Positions 16,885 through 26,608 are shown, numbered from the stretch's first letter. The stretch is 64,000 nucleotides of DNA from Thalassotalea atypica (GCF_030295975.1 NZ_AP027364.1:62001-126000); one strand, 5' to 3'. Numbers and translations are program-made. The notes: generated by a model not told the origin, from the sequence alone.

Positions 16885-18351
16885 ATGAAAATCCAGAAAA
16901 AACTCTTCTTCATGCTTTTTTGTTTTAGCGCTTTGCTGGTTGTTAGCCTTGTTTTGCTGATGCAATGGAGTATCGGCAAAGGAATGGTGGAGTATGTTAA
17001 TGCTAAAGAAGAGGATGCGCTGGAGCCATTTACCAAAGAGTTGGGGCAGCTATATCAACGAGAGGACAGTTGGCAACCACTAAAAAATCAGCACCGCAAA
17101 TTTCATCGAATGTTGAATGCTTACCTAAGAAATAGCGAGTTTTCATGGCCACTGCTGCCGAAAAGGCATGGGGGCGTTAAGCCCTTACCTGTAAATGACA
17201 AATTGCAAAACAGACCACCGCCGCACGAGCGCAGAGGAAGGCCATACCTACCGCCAAAAATGGAAGAACAATATGCTGTATTAGATCATCAACGACAGAA
17301 GATTGTCGGTCGATATAATCAGGATTTGGAGTACAGTTATACTGATATAAAAGTCGAACAAATAACGGTTGGTTATCTTGCCATACTTAAACGGCATCGA
17401 TTAACACAAGGCTACGAACTGGACTTTCTACAACAGCAACAACATTATTTCTTGTTGATCGCCTTAGGAGTTATGCTGGCCGTTGTTCTAGTCACCATCC
17501 CCATAGCTAGTCATATTGTTCGTCCTATCAACAGAATTGCCGGCGGCATGGCAAAATTAACACAGGGGGACTATCGACAAGCTCTGACTGTTGATCGGCA
17601 AGATGAGCTAGGCGCTCTGAGTAAAGACTTTAATCAGTTATCGATAACCTTGTTAGAAAACGAGCAAGCGCGAAAAAGATGGCTGGCCAATACTTCACAT
17701 GAACTTAGAACGCCATTGTCAATTTTACGGGGGGAGCTTGAAGCCATACTTGATGGTATACGGCCGATGAATAAGCCTAGTATTATCTCTTTATCTGATG
17801 AAGTCGCTCATTTAGAGCATTTGATTAATGATTTACAGCAGCTAACGAGTGCAGACATTGGTGGCTTAAGTTATACGATGAAGCCGATCAATTTAAACCG
17901 TTGGTTAGTGAATGAGTTGGTCAAATATAAAGATTATCTCAGCGACGCCAATATTGCTTTTGAGCTCAACGCGTTTGATGACAACATCGACATCATCGCG
18001 GATAAAGATCGTTTGAGCCAATTATTGAATAATATATTTGCCAACGCGATTAAATATGCTCAAGCATCAAGGGTAACACTGTCGTTAAGCAAGGAGAATA
18101 AGCAACCAGGGTGGATCAGGGTTACCATCGCAGACGATGGTCTTGGCGTGGATGAAAAACATTTATCGCACTTGTTTGAGTATTTATATCGCGTTGATGA
18201 TTCTCGTAATCGCAGTACAGGTGGTTCAGGCTTAGGGTTATCGATTTGTGCCCATATTGTTAACGCACATCACGGGAATATATATGCAGAAACATCAGAA
18301 TTAGGTGGCTTAGCTATTGTCATAGAATTGCCAGTTCAATCCGTAAAATAG
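16885..18351 (+). CDS. Sensor histidine kinase, BaeS-like
   Basis: The 488-aa kinase has membrane segments at about residues 8-28 and 188-210, a periplasmic sensor rich in Pro/Arg (NRPPPHERRGRPYLPPK), a HAMP linker (RPINRIAGGMAKLTQGDYRQ), the phosphoacceptor box NTSHELRTPLSILRGELEAI and an ATP-binding domain with NIFANAIKYA, ADDGLGV and GSGLGLSICAHIV. It resembles BaeS and other envelope-stress kinases; the ligand is unknown. The cognate regulator starts 7 nt downstream. The decayed EF-hand gene after the pair suggests divalent cation or envelope stress sensing (inference). Confidence 0.92.
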   Translation: MKIQKKLFFMLFCFSALLVVSLVLLMQWSIGKGMVEYVNAKEEDALEPFTKELGQLYQREDSWQPLKNQHRKFHRMLNAYLRNSEFSWPLLPKRHGGVKPLPVNDKLQNRPPPHERRGRPYLPPKMEEQYAVLDHQRQKIVGRYNQDLEYSYTDIKVEQITVGYLAILKRHRLTQGYELDFLQQQQHYFLLIALGVMLAVVLVTIPIASHIVRPINRIAGGMAKLTQGDYRQALTVDRQDELGALSKDFNQLSITLLENEQARKRWLANTSHELRTPLSILRGELEAILDGIRPMNKPSIISLSDEVAHLEHLINDLQQLTSADIGGLSYTMKPINLNRWLVNELVKYKDYLSDANIAFELNAFDDNIDIIADKDRLSQLLNNIFANAIKYAQASRVTLSLSKENKQPGWIRVTIADDGLGVDEKHLSHLFEYLYRVDDSRNRSTGGSGLGLSICAHIVNAHHGNIYAETSELGGLAIVIELPVQSVK

Positions 18352-18358
18352 AGAAAAC

Positions 18359-19033
18359 ATGCTTATGAACAGCTCGATATTAATCGTTGAAGATGAACTA
18401 AAAATAGCAGAGCTGTTGGCTGACTATTTTCGCGTAACGGGGTACTCACCGCATATTATTCAAGACGGTAATACGGTGATCGATTGGGTTAAAGACAATC
18501 AACCAGAAGCTATTTTGCTTGATATTATGTTGCCTCACAAAAGTGGCGTAGAAATTTGCAAAGAAATCAGACAGTTCTCGCAAGTACCAATTTTGATGGT
18601 GACGGCTAAAGTTGAAGAAATTGATCGATTACTTGGTTTAGAGCTTGGCGCTGATGATTATATTTGCAAACCTTTTAGTCCGCGTGAAGTGGTGGCTAGG
18701 GTCAAGGCAGTATTGAGACGAACAGATAAAACTGTAACCCGTGATACTGAACTCACCTTAGATGAACAGCAATTAGTCGTTAGCTATAAAGGGCAAAAAG
18801 TTATGTTAACAGCCGTTGAGTTTAAGTTGTTCAAGCAATTAGCGGCTTATCCAAGTCGTATCTTTAGTCGAGAGCAGATCATGGAAGTGATGTATTCGGA
18901 TTATCGCATTGTCAACAATAGAACCGTAGACAGTCATGTGAAGAAACTCCGTAAAAAGCTAGATAAAATCAGCCAAGGAAAGGAGCTTATACAGTCGGTG
19001 TATGGTGCTGGTTATCGATTGGTTATTGCATGA
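18359..19033 (+). CDS. OmpR-family response regulator, BaeR-like
   Basis: The 224-aa regulator has a receiver domain with the acidic pair VEDE (residues about 9-12), phosphoacceptor DIMLP (about 55), the LGADDYICKPFSPREVVARV segment with the conserved Lys, and a winged-helix DNA-binding domain (LTAVEFKLFKQLAAYPSRIF, RTVDSHVKKLRKKL, VYGAGYRLV). It follows its kinase by 7 nt. ATG at 18359 is used; a second ATG at 18365 is equally possible. Likely targets are the phased CACAAT boxes upstream of its own operon and of the EF-hand remnant. Confidence 0.94.
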   Translation: MLMNSSILIVEDELKIAELLADYFRVTGYSPHIIQDGNTVIDWVKDNQPEAILLDIMLPHKSGVEICKEIRQFSQVPILMVTAKVEEIDRLLGLELGADDYICKPFSPREVVARVKAVLRRTDKTVTRDTELTLDEQQLVVSYKGQKVMLTAVEFKLFKQLAAYPSRIFSREQIMEVMYSDYRIVNNRTVDSHVKKLRKKLDKISQGKELIQSVYGAGYRLVIA

Positions 19034-19051
19034 CAACTTCCTTTCTTCTTA

Positions 19052-19081
19052 CACAATATTTGCAAATTCTCCAGTTAGTAT
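19052..19081 (+). promoter_or_regulatory. Promoter with response-regulator-like box before the EF-hand remnant
   Basis: CACAATATTTGCAAAT (19052-19067) repeats the box upstream of the kinase gene (16692-16708) nearly base for base, and a -10 like TAGTAT follows at the same distance (19076-19081). It lies right after the response regulator gene. The box is still well preserved although the gene it drove is broken. Confidence 0.5.
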
Positions 19082-19113
19082 TTGAGACTCACATCAACTA
19101 ACAGGAAACTTCT

Positions 19114-19383
19114 ATGTATAGGTACAGATTATGTTTGGTCTCATTTTTATCGCTATTCGGTGTGTCCAGCGCTTTATAGAGTGAGGCATACGGGCGTCCT
19201 GATTTTGAAGCTTTAGACGTAAATGCCGATGGTCAATTTCACTAAATGAACTCTCGGAATAAAAACTACCACGTGATGATCATCAAGCCGAAAGAAGAGA
19301 CTTGTCTCAAGCGGGTATACAACCAAGTATTCTAGCAGTTTGGACTGGATCAAGGTGATTCAATTATTGACACCCGTGCCTGA
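19114..19383 (+). pseudogene. Decayed EF-hand calcium-binding protein gene
   Basis: ATG at 19114 follows a good ribosome site (AGGAAA) and opens with a signal peptide, MYRYRLCLVSFLSLFGVSSA, then a TAG stop at 19177. In the same frame the text continues GRPDFEALDVNADGQF, an EF-hand loop, then a one-base shift turns the expected SLNEL into a stop (TAA at 19243). Further on another frame reads FGLDQGDSIIDTRA, a second damaged EF-hand. Signal peptide, promoter box and ribosome site are all intact, so the loss looks recent, or it is a sequencing error cluster. Secreted EF-hand proteins often accompany BaeSR/PhoPQ-like pairs in this order. Confidence 0.75.
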
Positions 19384-19454
19384 ATAGTTACAAAAGCTAC
19401 ATGGCAACAGTCCCAATGCAATATTAGACTAAAGCCATGCTGCTTATTCCTACG

Positions 19455-21527
19455 TTAATGTATCCCAGCAACTGTAATTTTAGGCATAGCAGTAAATGGT
19501 TTGATGCCAAACTTAGGATATATTTCGCTGGGGTAATAAAACACACCACCTTTAGACACCATGGAAATTGCCTTAATGGCTTTGAAGTCTTGGGTGGGGT
19601 CGCCGGGTACTAGAAAGAAATCCGCCAATTTATTTTTTTCGATACTGCCTAAATTGTCGTGACCTAAATAACGCGCCATATCAGTACTGCCAAGCTTGAT
19701 AACTTCAGCCGAGCTCATGCCTAATTCTTGATAAAGCTCTAATTCTCGATGTAATTCAAAGCCGCCACCTAGATCTGTGCCTGGGAGCAGTTGAATTCCA
19801 CGATCTTTCATCATTTTTACCGTTTCCAGAATCTTCTGATACGCGAGTTGATAATCTTTATCTTCCTTGGACGATGACACTTTCATCCAAGCTACCTTTG
19901 CATTTCGTTGAACCGCGGCGGGCATATGCGCTATGTAGTCAGTAACGCCTAAGGCTGTTGTACCATTGCGCGTTGTCATGCCACGCTCATGAATAGCAAG
20001 GGTTGGATCAATGGCAACACCATGTTCCACCATTTGGCTGATGGTGAATTGCACTTGCTCACCGTGTAAATTCAAATCTGGGAAGCGCTTCATTGCGGTG
20101 AAACGTAATAAGGTTCTAGTGTCTTCGTCGGGCTTTAATACCCAACCAAGCATTACTTGATTGATATGAGTTAACTCGTCATAGCCAGCGGCTATCATGC
20201 TATTCGCATTAGAAAACGCGGGTACGTGACCTGTAACTTTCATATTTAGTCGATGCGCTTCTTTTGCTATGGCTGGCGCCCAATCGCCATTCATGCTGTT
20301 GTAGAGCTTGATTGCCGGAAAACCTAAGTTTGAATAACGTTGAACGGCAGCAATAGCTTCTGTTTCTGACTCTACCATGGTACCGCTGTTGCTGCTGAAT
20401 TTACTTTTACCTTCGATAAAACCGTAGCGCGTTATTCTGGGGCCCGCCAATATTCCACTTTCAATTTTTCCTATCAGCTCACCTAATACTTCAAGGTAAT
20501 TCCCCATATCACGTACCGATGTTACACCAGCCGCTATATTGAGTAATGCATCTTCGGCGCCCATATGTCCGTGCATATCGTAAAGCCCCGCAACTAAGGT
20601 GCCTCCAGCACCATCAATCTCAGTTTCTGACGGAAGAGTAGCAACCTTGAGTGATTCAATGGCGCTGATTTTATCGCCGTTTACTACTACAGAAACAGCT
20701 TCTGTTAAACTCAACGTTACAGGGTCAAAAATTCGAACATTTCGAATTCTAACCGGACCATTGTATTGGTGAGCAACTTCCGATTGAATTTTTTCATAGC
20801 GCTCGGCAGAATATTTTGCAGCCATTGCTCTTAGTTTTTCATCGTGAGCTTCGTAACCATCTCTAACAACAGCAAAACTCGGATGGATATACGCAAATAG
20901 GTGATGATTTTCATCCAAGATAAAGTACGATGGATTCAAGTCTGCACCACTAATGGCGTAACTGGTCAGAGGGAGTATTTCATTTGCATTGTCAAATTTG
21001 GTAATAGAGATGTGTTCCATCACCTTTATTGACAATTCTCCAGCGGGTAAAACGCGTCGTCGATGCTCTTCAGCTTTCAGTAATACATTGGCAAAAATAA
21101 ACAAAGAATATGGACTGCCATATTGATTAATATAGAGCTTTGGCTTCGCCAAATTAGCCTGATCAGATCCCGTCGCATCGGTCCATGTTGCGATATCATT
21201 GCTAAACTCAAATGACTCGTCTATTGCATTACCAAAGGTTGAATTGCCTTTAATTTTCCAATTCACTGGGAAACCATTCGAATCAAGTAATATTTGCTCT
21301 GTAAGCGTGGGACCTCTGCCATTGTCTTTATAATCAAAATCAATACTAATGTTTGATTGATTGGTTGCTACTTTCATGTGTCCAATCAAGGTACCGTTGG
21401 TCAGTACATCAAAAGATTGCGTCGCAGGTACTGCGACTATGGCCATTGTTACATTTTTAGGCGTCACCTGACTGCAGGAGCTGAGCAAGCAACAACTCAG
21501 TAGTATGGTAACCAGTAATTTATTCAT
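19455..21527 (-). CDS. Lipoprotein amidohydrolase, imidazolonepropionase-like
   Basis: The 690-aa protein has a lipoprotein signal (lipobox LSSC near residue 18), an N-terminal beta-rich domain of some 230 residues and a C-terminal amidohydrolase barrel. Metal-site motifs: DMHGHMG (HxH), AIKLYNSM with the probable carbamylated Lys, VTGHVPAF, ELTHIN and LPGTDLGGG. The C-terminus KNKLADFFLVPGDPTQDF is typical of the metal-dependent hydrolase superfamily members related to prolidase and imidazolonepropionase. Substrate unknown; a periplasmic cyclic peptide or amide is plausible. It heads leftward with TolB-like and unknown envelope genes upstream. Confidence 0.85.
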   Translation of the reverse strand: MNKLLVTILLSCCLLSSCSQVTPKNVTMAIVAVPATQSFDVLTNGTLIGHMKVATNQSNISIDFDYKDNGRGPTLTEQILLDSNGFPVNWKIKGNSTFGNAIDESFEFSNDIATWTDATGSDQANLAKPKLYINQYGSPYSLFIFANVLLKAEEHRRRVLPAGELSIKVMEHISITKFDNANEILPLTSYAISGADLNPSYFILDENHHLFAYIHPSFAVVRDGYEAHDEKLRAMAAKYSAERYEKIQSEVAHQYNGPVRIRNVRIFDPVTLSLTEAVSVVVNGDKISAIESLKVATLPSETEIDGAGGTLVAGLYDMHGHMGAEDALLNIAAGVTSVRDMGNYLEVLGELIGKIESGILAGPRITRYGFIEGKSKFSSNSGTMVESETEAIAAVQRYSNLGFPAIKLYNSMNGDWAPAIAKEAHRLNMKVTGHVPAFSNANSMIAAGYDELTHINQVMLGWVLKPDEDTRTLLRFTAMKRFPDLNLHGEQVQFTISQMVEHGVAIDPTLAIHERGMTTRNGTTALGVTDYIAHMPAAVQRNAKVAWMKVSSSKEDKDYQLAYQKILETVKMMKDRGIQLLPGTDLGGGFELHRELELYQELGMSSAEVIKLGSTDMARYLGHDNLGSIEKNKLADFFLVPGDPTQDFKAIKAISMVSKGGVFYYPSEIYPKFGIKPFTAMPKITVAGIH

Positions 21528-21618
21528 TTTATTAGTGTTCTTATTGTTAGTGTGCGTTGAATAATAGTAGATATTTCCGAGTTAAAATATCCTGTAAAAA
21601 GATTCGATATTAGTATTG

Positions 21619-22644
21619 TTAACTTGTAGGTCGAAATTTAGGTTGATATTGATATCCCTTATCTTGTGGGTTGAGCACTTTATGTTTTCCTGTTTTTAGA
21701 TCGGTGATCATGACAACAAAGCGTTTCTTGCTATAAAGTGAAAAGGTTACTTGATCACCAGAGTTTGACCAGCTAGGGTCAAGAACTTCCGTATTTTTTG
21801 GCGTGATCGCATCAATTTTTTCTAACGATTTATTTCCAACGAATAACTGTCTTCTAACTTTGTCATTTCGAGCACTGAGAAATAATAATTGACTGCCGTC
21901 CGGTGAAAACGCGGGTTCTGTATCAAGCGTGAACAGGTCAGTTAATTGCTTTTCCTTATTGGTTGTAATATTTATGCTAAACAGGTCAATAACTTTATCT
22001 CTTCTTGCACAAAACACTATTTCTTCTGAGTTTGGTGACCAACTGTGGCTGAGTTGTTGCTCTTTTTGGTAGCTCGTTAATGCGATTTGTTTCTTTGTAA
22101 CGACATTAGCCAGTTGTAAGTGAGATACTTTACCTTTTACTAAAACGTAGGAGATCAACTCGTCATTAGGTGACCACTTTGGCGACATTAATTCAAACTC
22201 ACTTTCAACAAGAACCGAATGCTGATTTTTTTTGATATTAAACACTTTAAGCGCATGCTTGTTGTTAGCTTGAGAGATGTAAACGACTTTATCGCCATTT
22301 GATGACCATTGCGGTGAGTAATCAATACCTGCTTCATTGTGGGTTAATTTCTGTGTTTTTTTACCGTCAGATGAGATAAGGAAAATCTCTAAATCACCGC
22401 CGACTCTTCCTGTGTAAACTATCCATTGACCGTCAGGTGACCAAGATGCTTGGTTATCATCAAGCTCGTTATGCGTCAGTTGTCGTGTTTTTCCCGTGGT
22501 TAAATCACTGACATACAACTCTAAATCGCCATCAGCATTGGATAAGTAAAGCACTTCCTCGCCTAACACTGAAAAGACACTGAAGTAGCATAGAAAAAGC
22601 ACCATCAATTTTCTACTTAATGAATCAAATATTGATGTTATCAT
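21619..22644 (-). CDS. TolB-like beta-propeller protein
   Basis: The 341-aa exported protein (signal peptide to about residue 28) consists of PD40/WD40-like repeats of the TolB type. Each blade carries a variant of the same motif: WSPDGQWIVYTGRVGGDLEI, WSSNGDKVVYIS, WSPNDELISYV, WSPNSEEIVFC, FSPDGSQLLFLSARN and WSNSGDQVTFSL. It is not TolB itself, which belongs to the tol-pal operon and is longer. Propellers next to amidohydrolases often belong to peptide-handling gene sets. Located 91 nt upstream of the amidohydrolase gene on the same strand. Confidence 0.8.
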   Translation of the reverse strand: MITSIFDSLSRKLMVLFLCYFSVFSVLGEEVLYLSNADGDLELYVSDLTTGKTRQLTHNELDDNQASWSPDGQWIVYTGRVGGDLEIFLISSDGKKTQKLTHNEAGIDYSPQWSSNGDKVVYISQANNKHALKVFNIKKNQHSVLVESEFELMSPKWSPNDELISYVLVKGKVSHLQLANVVTKKQIALTSYQKEQQLSHSWSPNSEEIVFCARRDKVIDLFSINITTNKEKQLTDLFTLDTEPAFSPDGSQLLFLSARNDKVRRQLFVGNKSLEKIDAITPKNTEVLDPSWSNSGDQVTFSLYSKKRFVVMITDLKTGKHKVLNPQDKGYQYQPKFRPTS

Positions 22645-22707
22645 TTAAAATCCCTCTTATTAGCTTTGCTGCTTAAAGCAGTATTTTCATGAGTAATCGA
22701 ATGTTAT

Positions 22708-23370
22708 CTATCGTTGAATAATCGTTAGAAAAATTAATTCGCCATTGGTGCTGACACCGTTTCGTGTGGTTTCTTTCTTAAAAGTCCACCAAGTCTGGTG
22801 CTGTCCAGACTCAATAATAAAATTCCACGTATTTGAGCCAGTTTCACTGCCAAAAATCTCACAATTTGTTTGTGAACAGTTCAACCTTTCAATTTGTATA
22901 TTTGAGCTTAATTCATGCTGATAAATATACGCTGACAATCTTGCTTCTAGCTCTGTGTCTATCTGCGCGTTTTCTGGTGATTCATTCAGCACCATATAGT
23001 CATTGATTAGCTCGCTGTCTTCACCGCCAACCCATTTGAACAAGGGATGATAACTTATTGGCATGTGAGCCAAAGCAAAACTAATTTTTTCTTGTTCATT
23101 GTAATTGTTTTGTTTTTGAGTGGATGATTGTCTTTGAGCCAAGGAGTTAGCTGAAGCTTCATCATGTGATATTACTTTGCTAGTGTTTTTATCTGTAGAT
23201 TTTAATGCACTGGTTGACACTTCAACCTTTTCATTAGCCAGCTCTTTAGGAGGTGTAGTTTTTAAATATTCATTTGTCTGAATTATTTGCTCTGGGCCGC
23301 CAAAATACAGAGATATCAATATGACACAGGCACTTAAAATTAGTGCCTTCTTGATTACTGTTAATTCCAT
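22708..23370 (-). CDS. Membrane-anchored protein of unknown function
   Basis: I do not recognise a family. The 220-aa protein has one N-terminal hydrophobic segment (about residues 7-24), a low-complexity linker rich in Ser, Lys, Asn and Gln up to about residue 95, and a compact C-terminal part with LNCSQTNCEIFG, whose two cysteines could form a disulfide in the periplasm, and a Trp-rich QTWWTF stretch. It lies 63 nt upstream of the TolB-like gene and faces away from the TonB receptor gene, with a 250-nt AT-rich divergent promoter region. Confidence 0.6.
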   Translation of the reverse strand: MELTVIKKALILSACVILISLYFGGPEQIIQTNEYLKTTPPKELANEKVEVSTSALKSTDKNTSKVISHDEASANSLAQRQSSTQKQNNYNEQEKISFALAHMPISYHPLFKWVGGEDSELINDYMVLNESPENAQIDTELEARLSAYIYQHELSSNIQIERLNCSQTNCEIFGSETGSNTWNFIIESGQHQTWWTFKKETTRNGVSTNGELIFLTIIQR

Positions 23371-23621
23371 TACCCATCTCTTAAATTACTCTCTTTACTA
23401 AAGATAGTATAAATACAAAAAATCGATCAATTTTGCGCGAATTTTATCGTAGAAACAGGGTTTGAACGGCATATAATTCTAAAAAGTATAAAACAGTAGT
23501 TTATTGTAAAAAAGCGAAGCATCTCATTTGCATATATGCGGTCAAGATCTAAAATTAAGTAGGGACTTTATTAATAAAAACAAATAGAAACCTTATTATC
23601 AAACTAGGTAAGGATACACCA

Positions 23622-25688
23622 TTGAAACATGTAAGTTATGCATTCATTTTCCTTTCGTTTTCACACCTACCTTTTCATGTTAGTGCCGTTGATGAAGTTA
23701 TTGTGATCACGGCTGATAGACTTGCTCTAAATGAACTCAATAGCGCCTATAATACGGAAGTCATTTACGAGGACCAACTCATAAAGCAAGGTTACCGTTC
23801 AACCGTAGATGCCATCGGCAGCGTATCCGGTGTTTTATTGCAAAAAACGGCGCATGGCCAAGGCTCACCTTATATTCGGGGATTTACCGGTTTTCGCAAT
23901 TTATTCCTAGTTGATGGTATCAAACTCAATAACTCGATATTTAGGGATGGCCCCAATCAATATTGGAATACGGTTGATCCATTTTCAATTGGTAAGTTTG
24001 AAGTGGTTAAAGGGCCAACTTCTGTCGTTTATGGCTCAGACGCCATTGGCGGAACAATAAATGCAATTACTCGAAATCAGTCTATTGAGGAGGTTAATAT
24101 AGAAAACCCGATAACTGTTTTTTATCGAGGTTCAACAGCAGAAAAATCACATCAAATTAGAACGACTTATGAAACTAAACTTTCAAAACAGTCCGCGTTG
24201 TCGCTCGGCTTTTCTAATAAAGATTTCGGTGATTTAATTGCTGGTGGTGATACCAATGAGCTCGCTGAAACAGGTTACGACGAATTCAATCTGGATTTGA
24301 AATGGCTATACGACTTGTCGAATGACTGGAAGTTCATCAGTGCCTATTTTAAAACACGTCAAAATGATGTACCAAGAACCCACAAAACCATATATGGAAA
24401 GAGCTATGCAGGTACGAGCGTTGGTAGTGAGTTACAACGAAATTTAGACCAAAACAGGGAGCTTGCTTATATCAAGCTATCAGCCGCTAAGTTAGGTTAT
24501 TTTGCTGATCAAGCGGAGTTCACCCTTTCTTATCAAAATCAAAGTGAAAGCCGAAGGCGATTAAGAACAAGAGACAGGCGTGACTTTCAAAGTATTGATG
24601 TCAACACATTGGGCTTGAATGCACATTTTTATAAACAGTTCACTGATAGTGACTTTATTTATGGTGTTGAATTTTATAAAGATGATGTTGATAGCTATTC
24701 GAGCAAAAATACGGTGCAAGGTCCAGTTGCTGACGAGGCTGATTATCAATGGCTAGGGCTGTATGGCCAAAATAAGTATGCATTAAACAAGCAGGTCTAT
24801 ATTGATGTCGGCCTTAGATGGAATTATATGAAAGCCACCGCGGATAAAGTGAGTGATCCTATCAGTGGCAATGTTATTCAGTTGGACGAAAACTGGAACG
24901 CCTTGGTTGGCAATATACGCATGAACTTTCAACCCATTTTGGGGCAGCAAAGTATTTATTTTGGCGTATCACAAGGCTTTAGAGCCCCTAACTTATCGGA
25001 TTTAACACGATTTGACAGTGCGCGAACCAATGAATTTGAAACCCCCGCGCTTGATTTAGACTCAGAACATTTTATTACCATAGATACGGGCATTAAATAT
25101 CGTTCAACTACCTTTGATTACGATTTGTCTGTTTATTACACCGATATTGATGATCAAATCCAACGCGTGCCAACCGGTTATCAAAACTCGGATGGAGAAT
25201 TTGAAATTACCAAAAAGAACATTGGTGATGGCTATGCGTATGGTGGTGAGTTTGATCTTAAATACTACTTGAACGAACAACTTACTCTGTCCGCCAATTT
25301 TGCTTACATAGAAGGGAAAGTGGATACTTTTCCAACCTCTGAAGCCGTTATCGAACGAGAATATTTAGATCGATTAATGCCGGTTAATGGCCGAGTAGGT
25401 ATGACTTATGCACCAGTTAATTCTAGCTGGTGGCTCAACACGGAAATAATTGCTTTTGCTACGGCTGATAAACTCTCTACGCGTGATAGTAAAGATGCCC
25501 AACGTATTCCACCCAACGGTACGCCGGGTTATGCGGTATGGAATATCAACACCAGCTACACGTTTTCAAATACTATGTTGTTTACCCTCAATGTCCACAA
25601 CCTTCTCGATAAAGACTATCGCGTCCACGGCTCTGGACAAAATGAAGCGGGGATAAATGTCATCGGTAGCATCAGTTATCAGTTTTAA
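23622..25688 (+). CDS. TonB-dependent outer-membrane receptor
   Basis: The 688-aa receptor has a signal peptide ending near VSA (residue 22), a TonB-box-like DEVIVITA, a plug domain (SVSGVLLQKTAHGQGSPYIR, GFTGFRNLFLVDGIKLNNSI, VVKGPTSVVYGSDAIGGTIN) and a 22-stranded barrel ending in SISYQF. The start is TTG at 23622, supported by AAGGA; no ATG lies before the signal sequence. The plug resembles haem, haemoglobin or siderophore receptors (FRAPNLSDL motif), but the ligand cannot be fixed. It is divergent from the unknown/TolB-like/amidohydrolase set. A bidirectional terminator follows. Confidence 0.92.
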   Translation: MKHVSYAFIFLSFSHLPFHVSAVDEVIVITADRLALNELNSAYNTEVIYEDQLIKQGYRSTVDAIGSVSGVLLQKTAHGQGSPYIRGFTGFRNLFLVDGIKLNNSIFRDGPNQYWNTVDPFSIGKFEVVKGPTSVVYGSDAIGGTINAITRNQSIEEVNIENPITVFYRGSTAEKSHQIRTTYETKLSKQSALSLGFSNKDFGDLIAGGDTNELAETGYDEFNLDLKWLYDLSNDWKFISAYFKTRQNDVPRTHKTIYGKSYAGTSVGSELQRNLDQNRELAYIKLSAAKLGYFADQAEFTLSYQNQSESRRRLRTRDRRDFQSIDVNTLGLNAHFYKQFTDSDFIYGVEFYKDDVDSYSSKNTVQGPVADEADYQWLGLYGQNKYALNKQVYIDVGLRWNYMKATADKVSDPISGNVIQLDENWNALVGNIRMNFQPILGQQSIYFGVSQGFRAPNLSDLTRFDSARTNEFETPALDLDSEHFITIDTGIKYRSTTFDYDLSVYYTDIDDQIQRVPTGYQNSDGEFEITKKNIGDGYAYGGEFDLKYYLNEQLTLSANFAYIEGKVDTFPTSEAVIEREYLDRLMPVNGRVGMTYAPVNSSWWLNTEIIAFATADKLSTRDSKDAQRIPPNGTPGYAVWNINTSYTFSNTMLFTLNVHNLLDKDYRVHGSGQNEAGINVIGSISYQF

Positions 25689-25804
25689 TACGGAGTACGG
25701 TTTACCGATACGGCGATAGATAGTGTTGTCATATAAAACTATTGCGTTAGCAGAGTATTTTAACTTAACAGCATTCAAATCACTGATAAGTGAGCGGCCA
25801 AAAA

Positions 25805-25828
25805 AAAACGAACCCTTAGGTTCGTTTT
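25805..25828. terminator. Bidirectional intrinsic terminator
   Basis: The arms AAAACGAACC and GGTTCGTTTT (loop CTTA) form a perfect 10-bp stem. An A tract precedes it and a TTTT tract ends it, so it can stop the TonB receptor transcript (+) and the PEP-CTERM transcript (-). Confidence 0.85.
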
Positions 25829-25894
25829 CAATTCAATGCTAGTATTTTTGTTTGTTAGGTAAAAGCACTCTCGCGTTTTTTCAGTTTATTAACG

Positions 25895-26608
25895 TTAGCT
25901 ACGTTTTCTTTTCACGGCGATACCAAATAATCCTAAGGCTAGCAGTAAAAACATACTTGGCTCCGGTATAGTGGTTTGTGAAAAGCGTTGTTCAAAACTA
26001 TTCAATGTCGCAAAATCGCCAAATTCTGTCGCCGACACTAAAATGTTTTTTCTGACCCAAATTTCATTGGTAGGAGTAAAATCTGCTGCATCAGAGAGTT
26101 TAGTATCTTCACCAAATCCTTCATCATATGCATAAACATCTTTATGACCTATTTGATTAAGACGAGTGGCGTCTGAATGGATCCATTCTTCAATAAAGAC
26201 ACCGGCTTGCAAGCCCAAAGGATCCAAACTCAATCCATAATCTGTTAAATACAATGAATTATCTTTTATTAGAAAATCATCATCAAGCACTGAAACCCTA
26301 AAACCAAAGTGAAAGTCTAAGTAGGAAAAAAACAACCCGTCTCCTAAAATACTTAGGGCGTCGTTCGCTACCTCAAAGTGTAAGCCAGGACCAGGATCTA
26401 AGCCGCCATCCGGTAAGCCGGTAACGTCAATATCATCAGTGTTTACGCCATTGAAAGAAAAATCACTGGAGTCTTCAAATATTACTTCCCATTGATCAAA
26501 TAACTTATCGCCGACAGTAATTGAGCCGCCATTTAATAATTCGGTCAACAGTACCGCGTTGGCATTCATTGAGAACAGTAAACTGGCTATTAGTATAAAT
26601 TTTCTCAT
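25895..26608 (-). CDS. PEP-CTERM sorting-signal protein
   Basis: The 237-aa protein has an N-terminal signal peptide ending at NANA (about residue 18) and a C-terminal PEP-CTERM tripartite tail: TTIPEPSMFLLLALGLFGIA followed by VKRKRS. Such proteins are processed by an exosortase and exported to the surface or biofilm matrix; no exosortase gene is in this window. The middle is beta-rich and acidic without a domain I recognise (LLNGGSITVGDKLFDQWEVI, DDIDVTGLPDGGLDPG). The nearby propeller/dockerin-like gene has the same strand and may be co-expressed. Confidence 0.9.
   Translation of the reverse strand: MRKFILIASLLFSMNANAVLLTELLNGGSITVGDKLFDQWEVIFEDSSDFSFNGVNTDDIDVTGLPDGGLDPGPGLHFEVANDALSILGDGLFFSYLDFHFGFRVSVLDDDFLIKDNSLYLTDYGLSLDPLGLQAGVFIEEWIHSDATRLNQIGHKDVYAYDEGFGEDTKLSDAADFTPTNEIWVRKNILVSATEFGDFATLNSFEQRFSQTTIPEPSMFLLLALGLFGIAVKRKRS

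Noticed and set aside
25689-25804. Small gene after the TonB receptor
   Set aside because: Only a minus-strand chance frame overlapping the receptor end is open; a terminator follows immediately.
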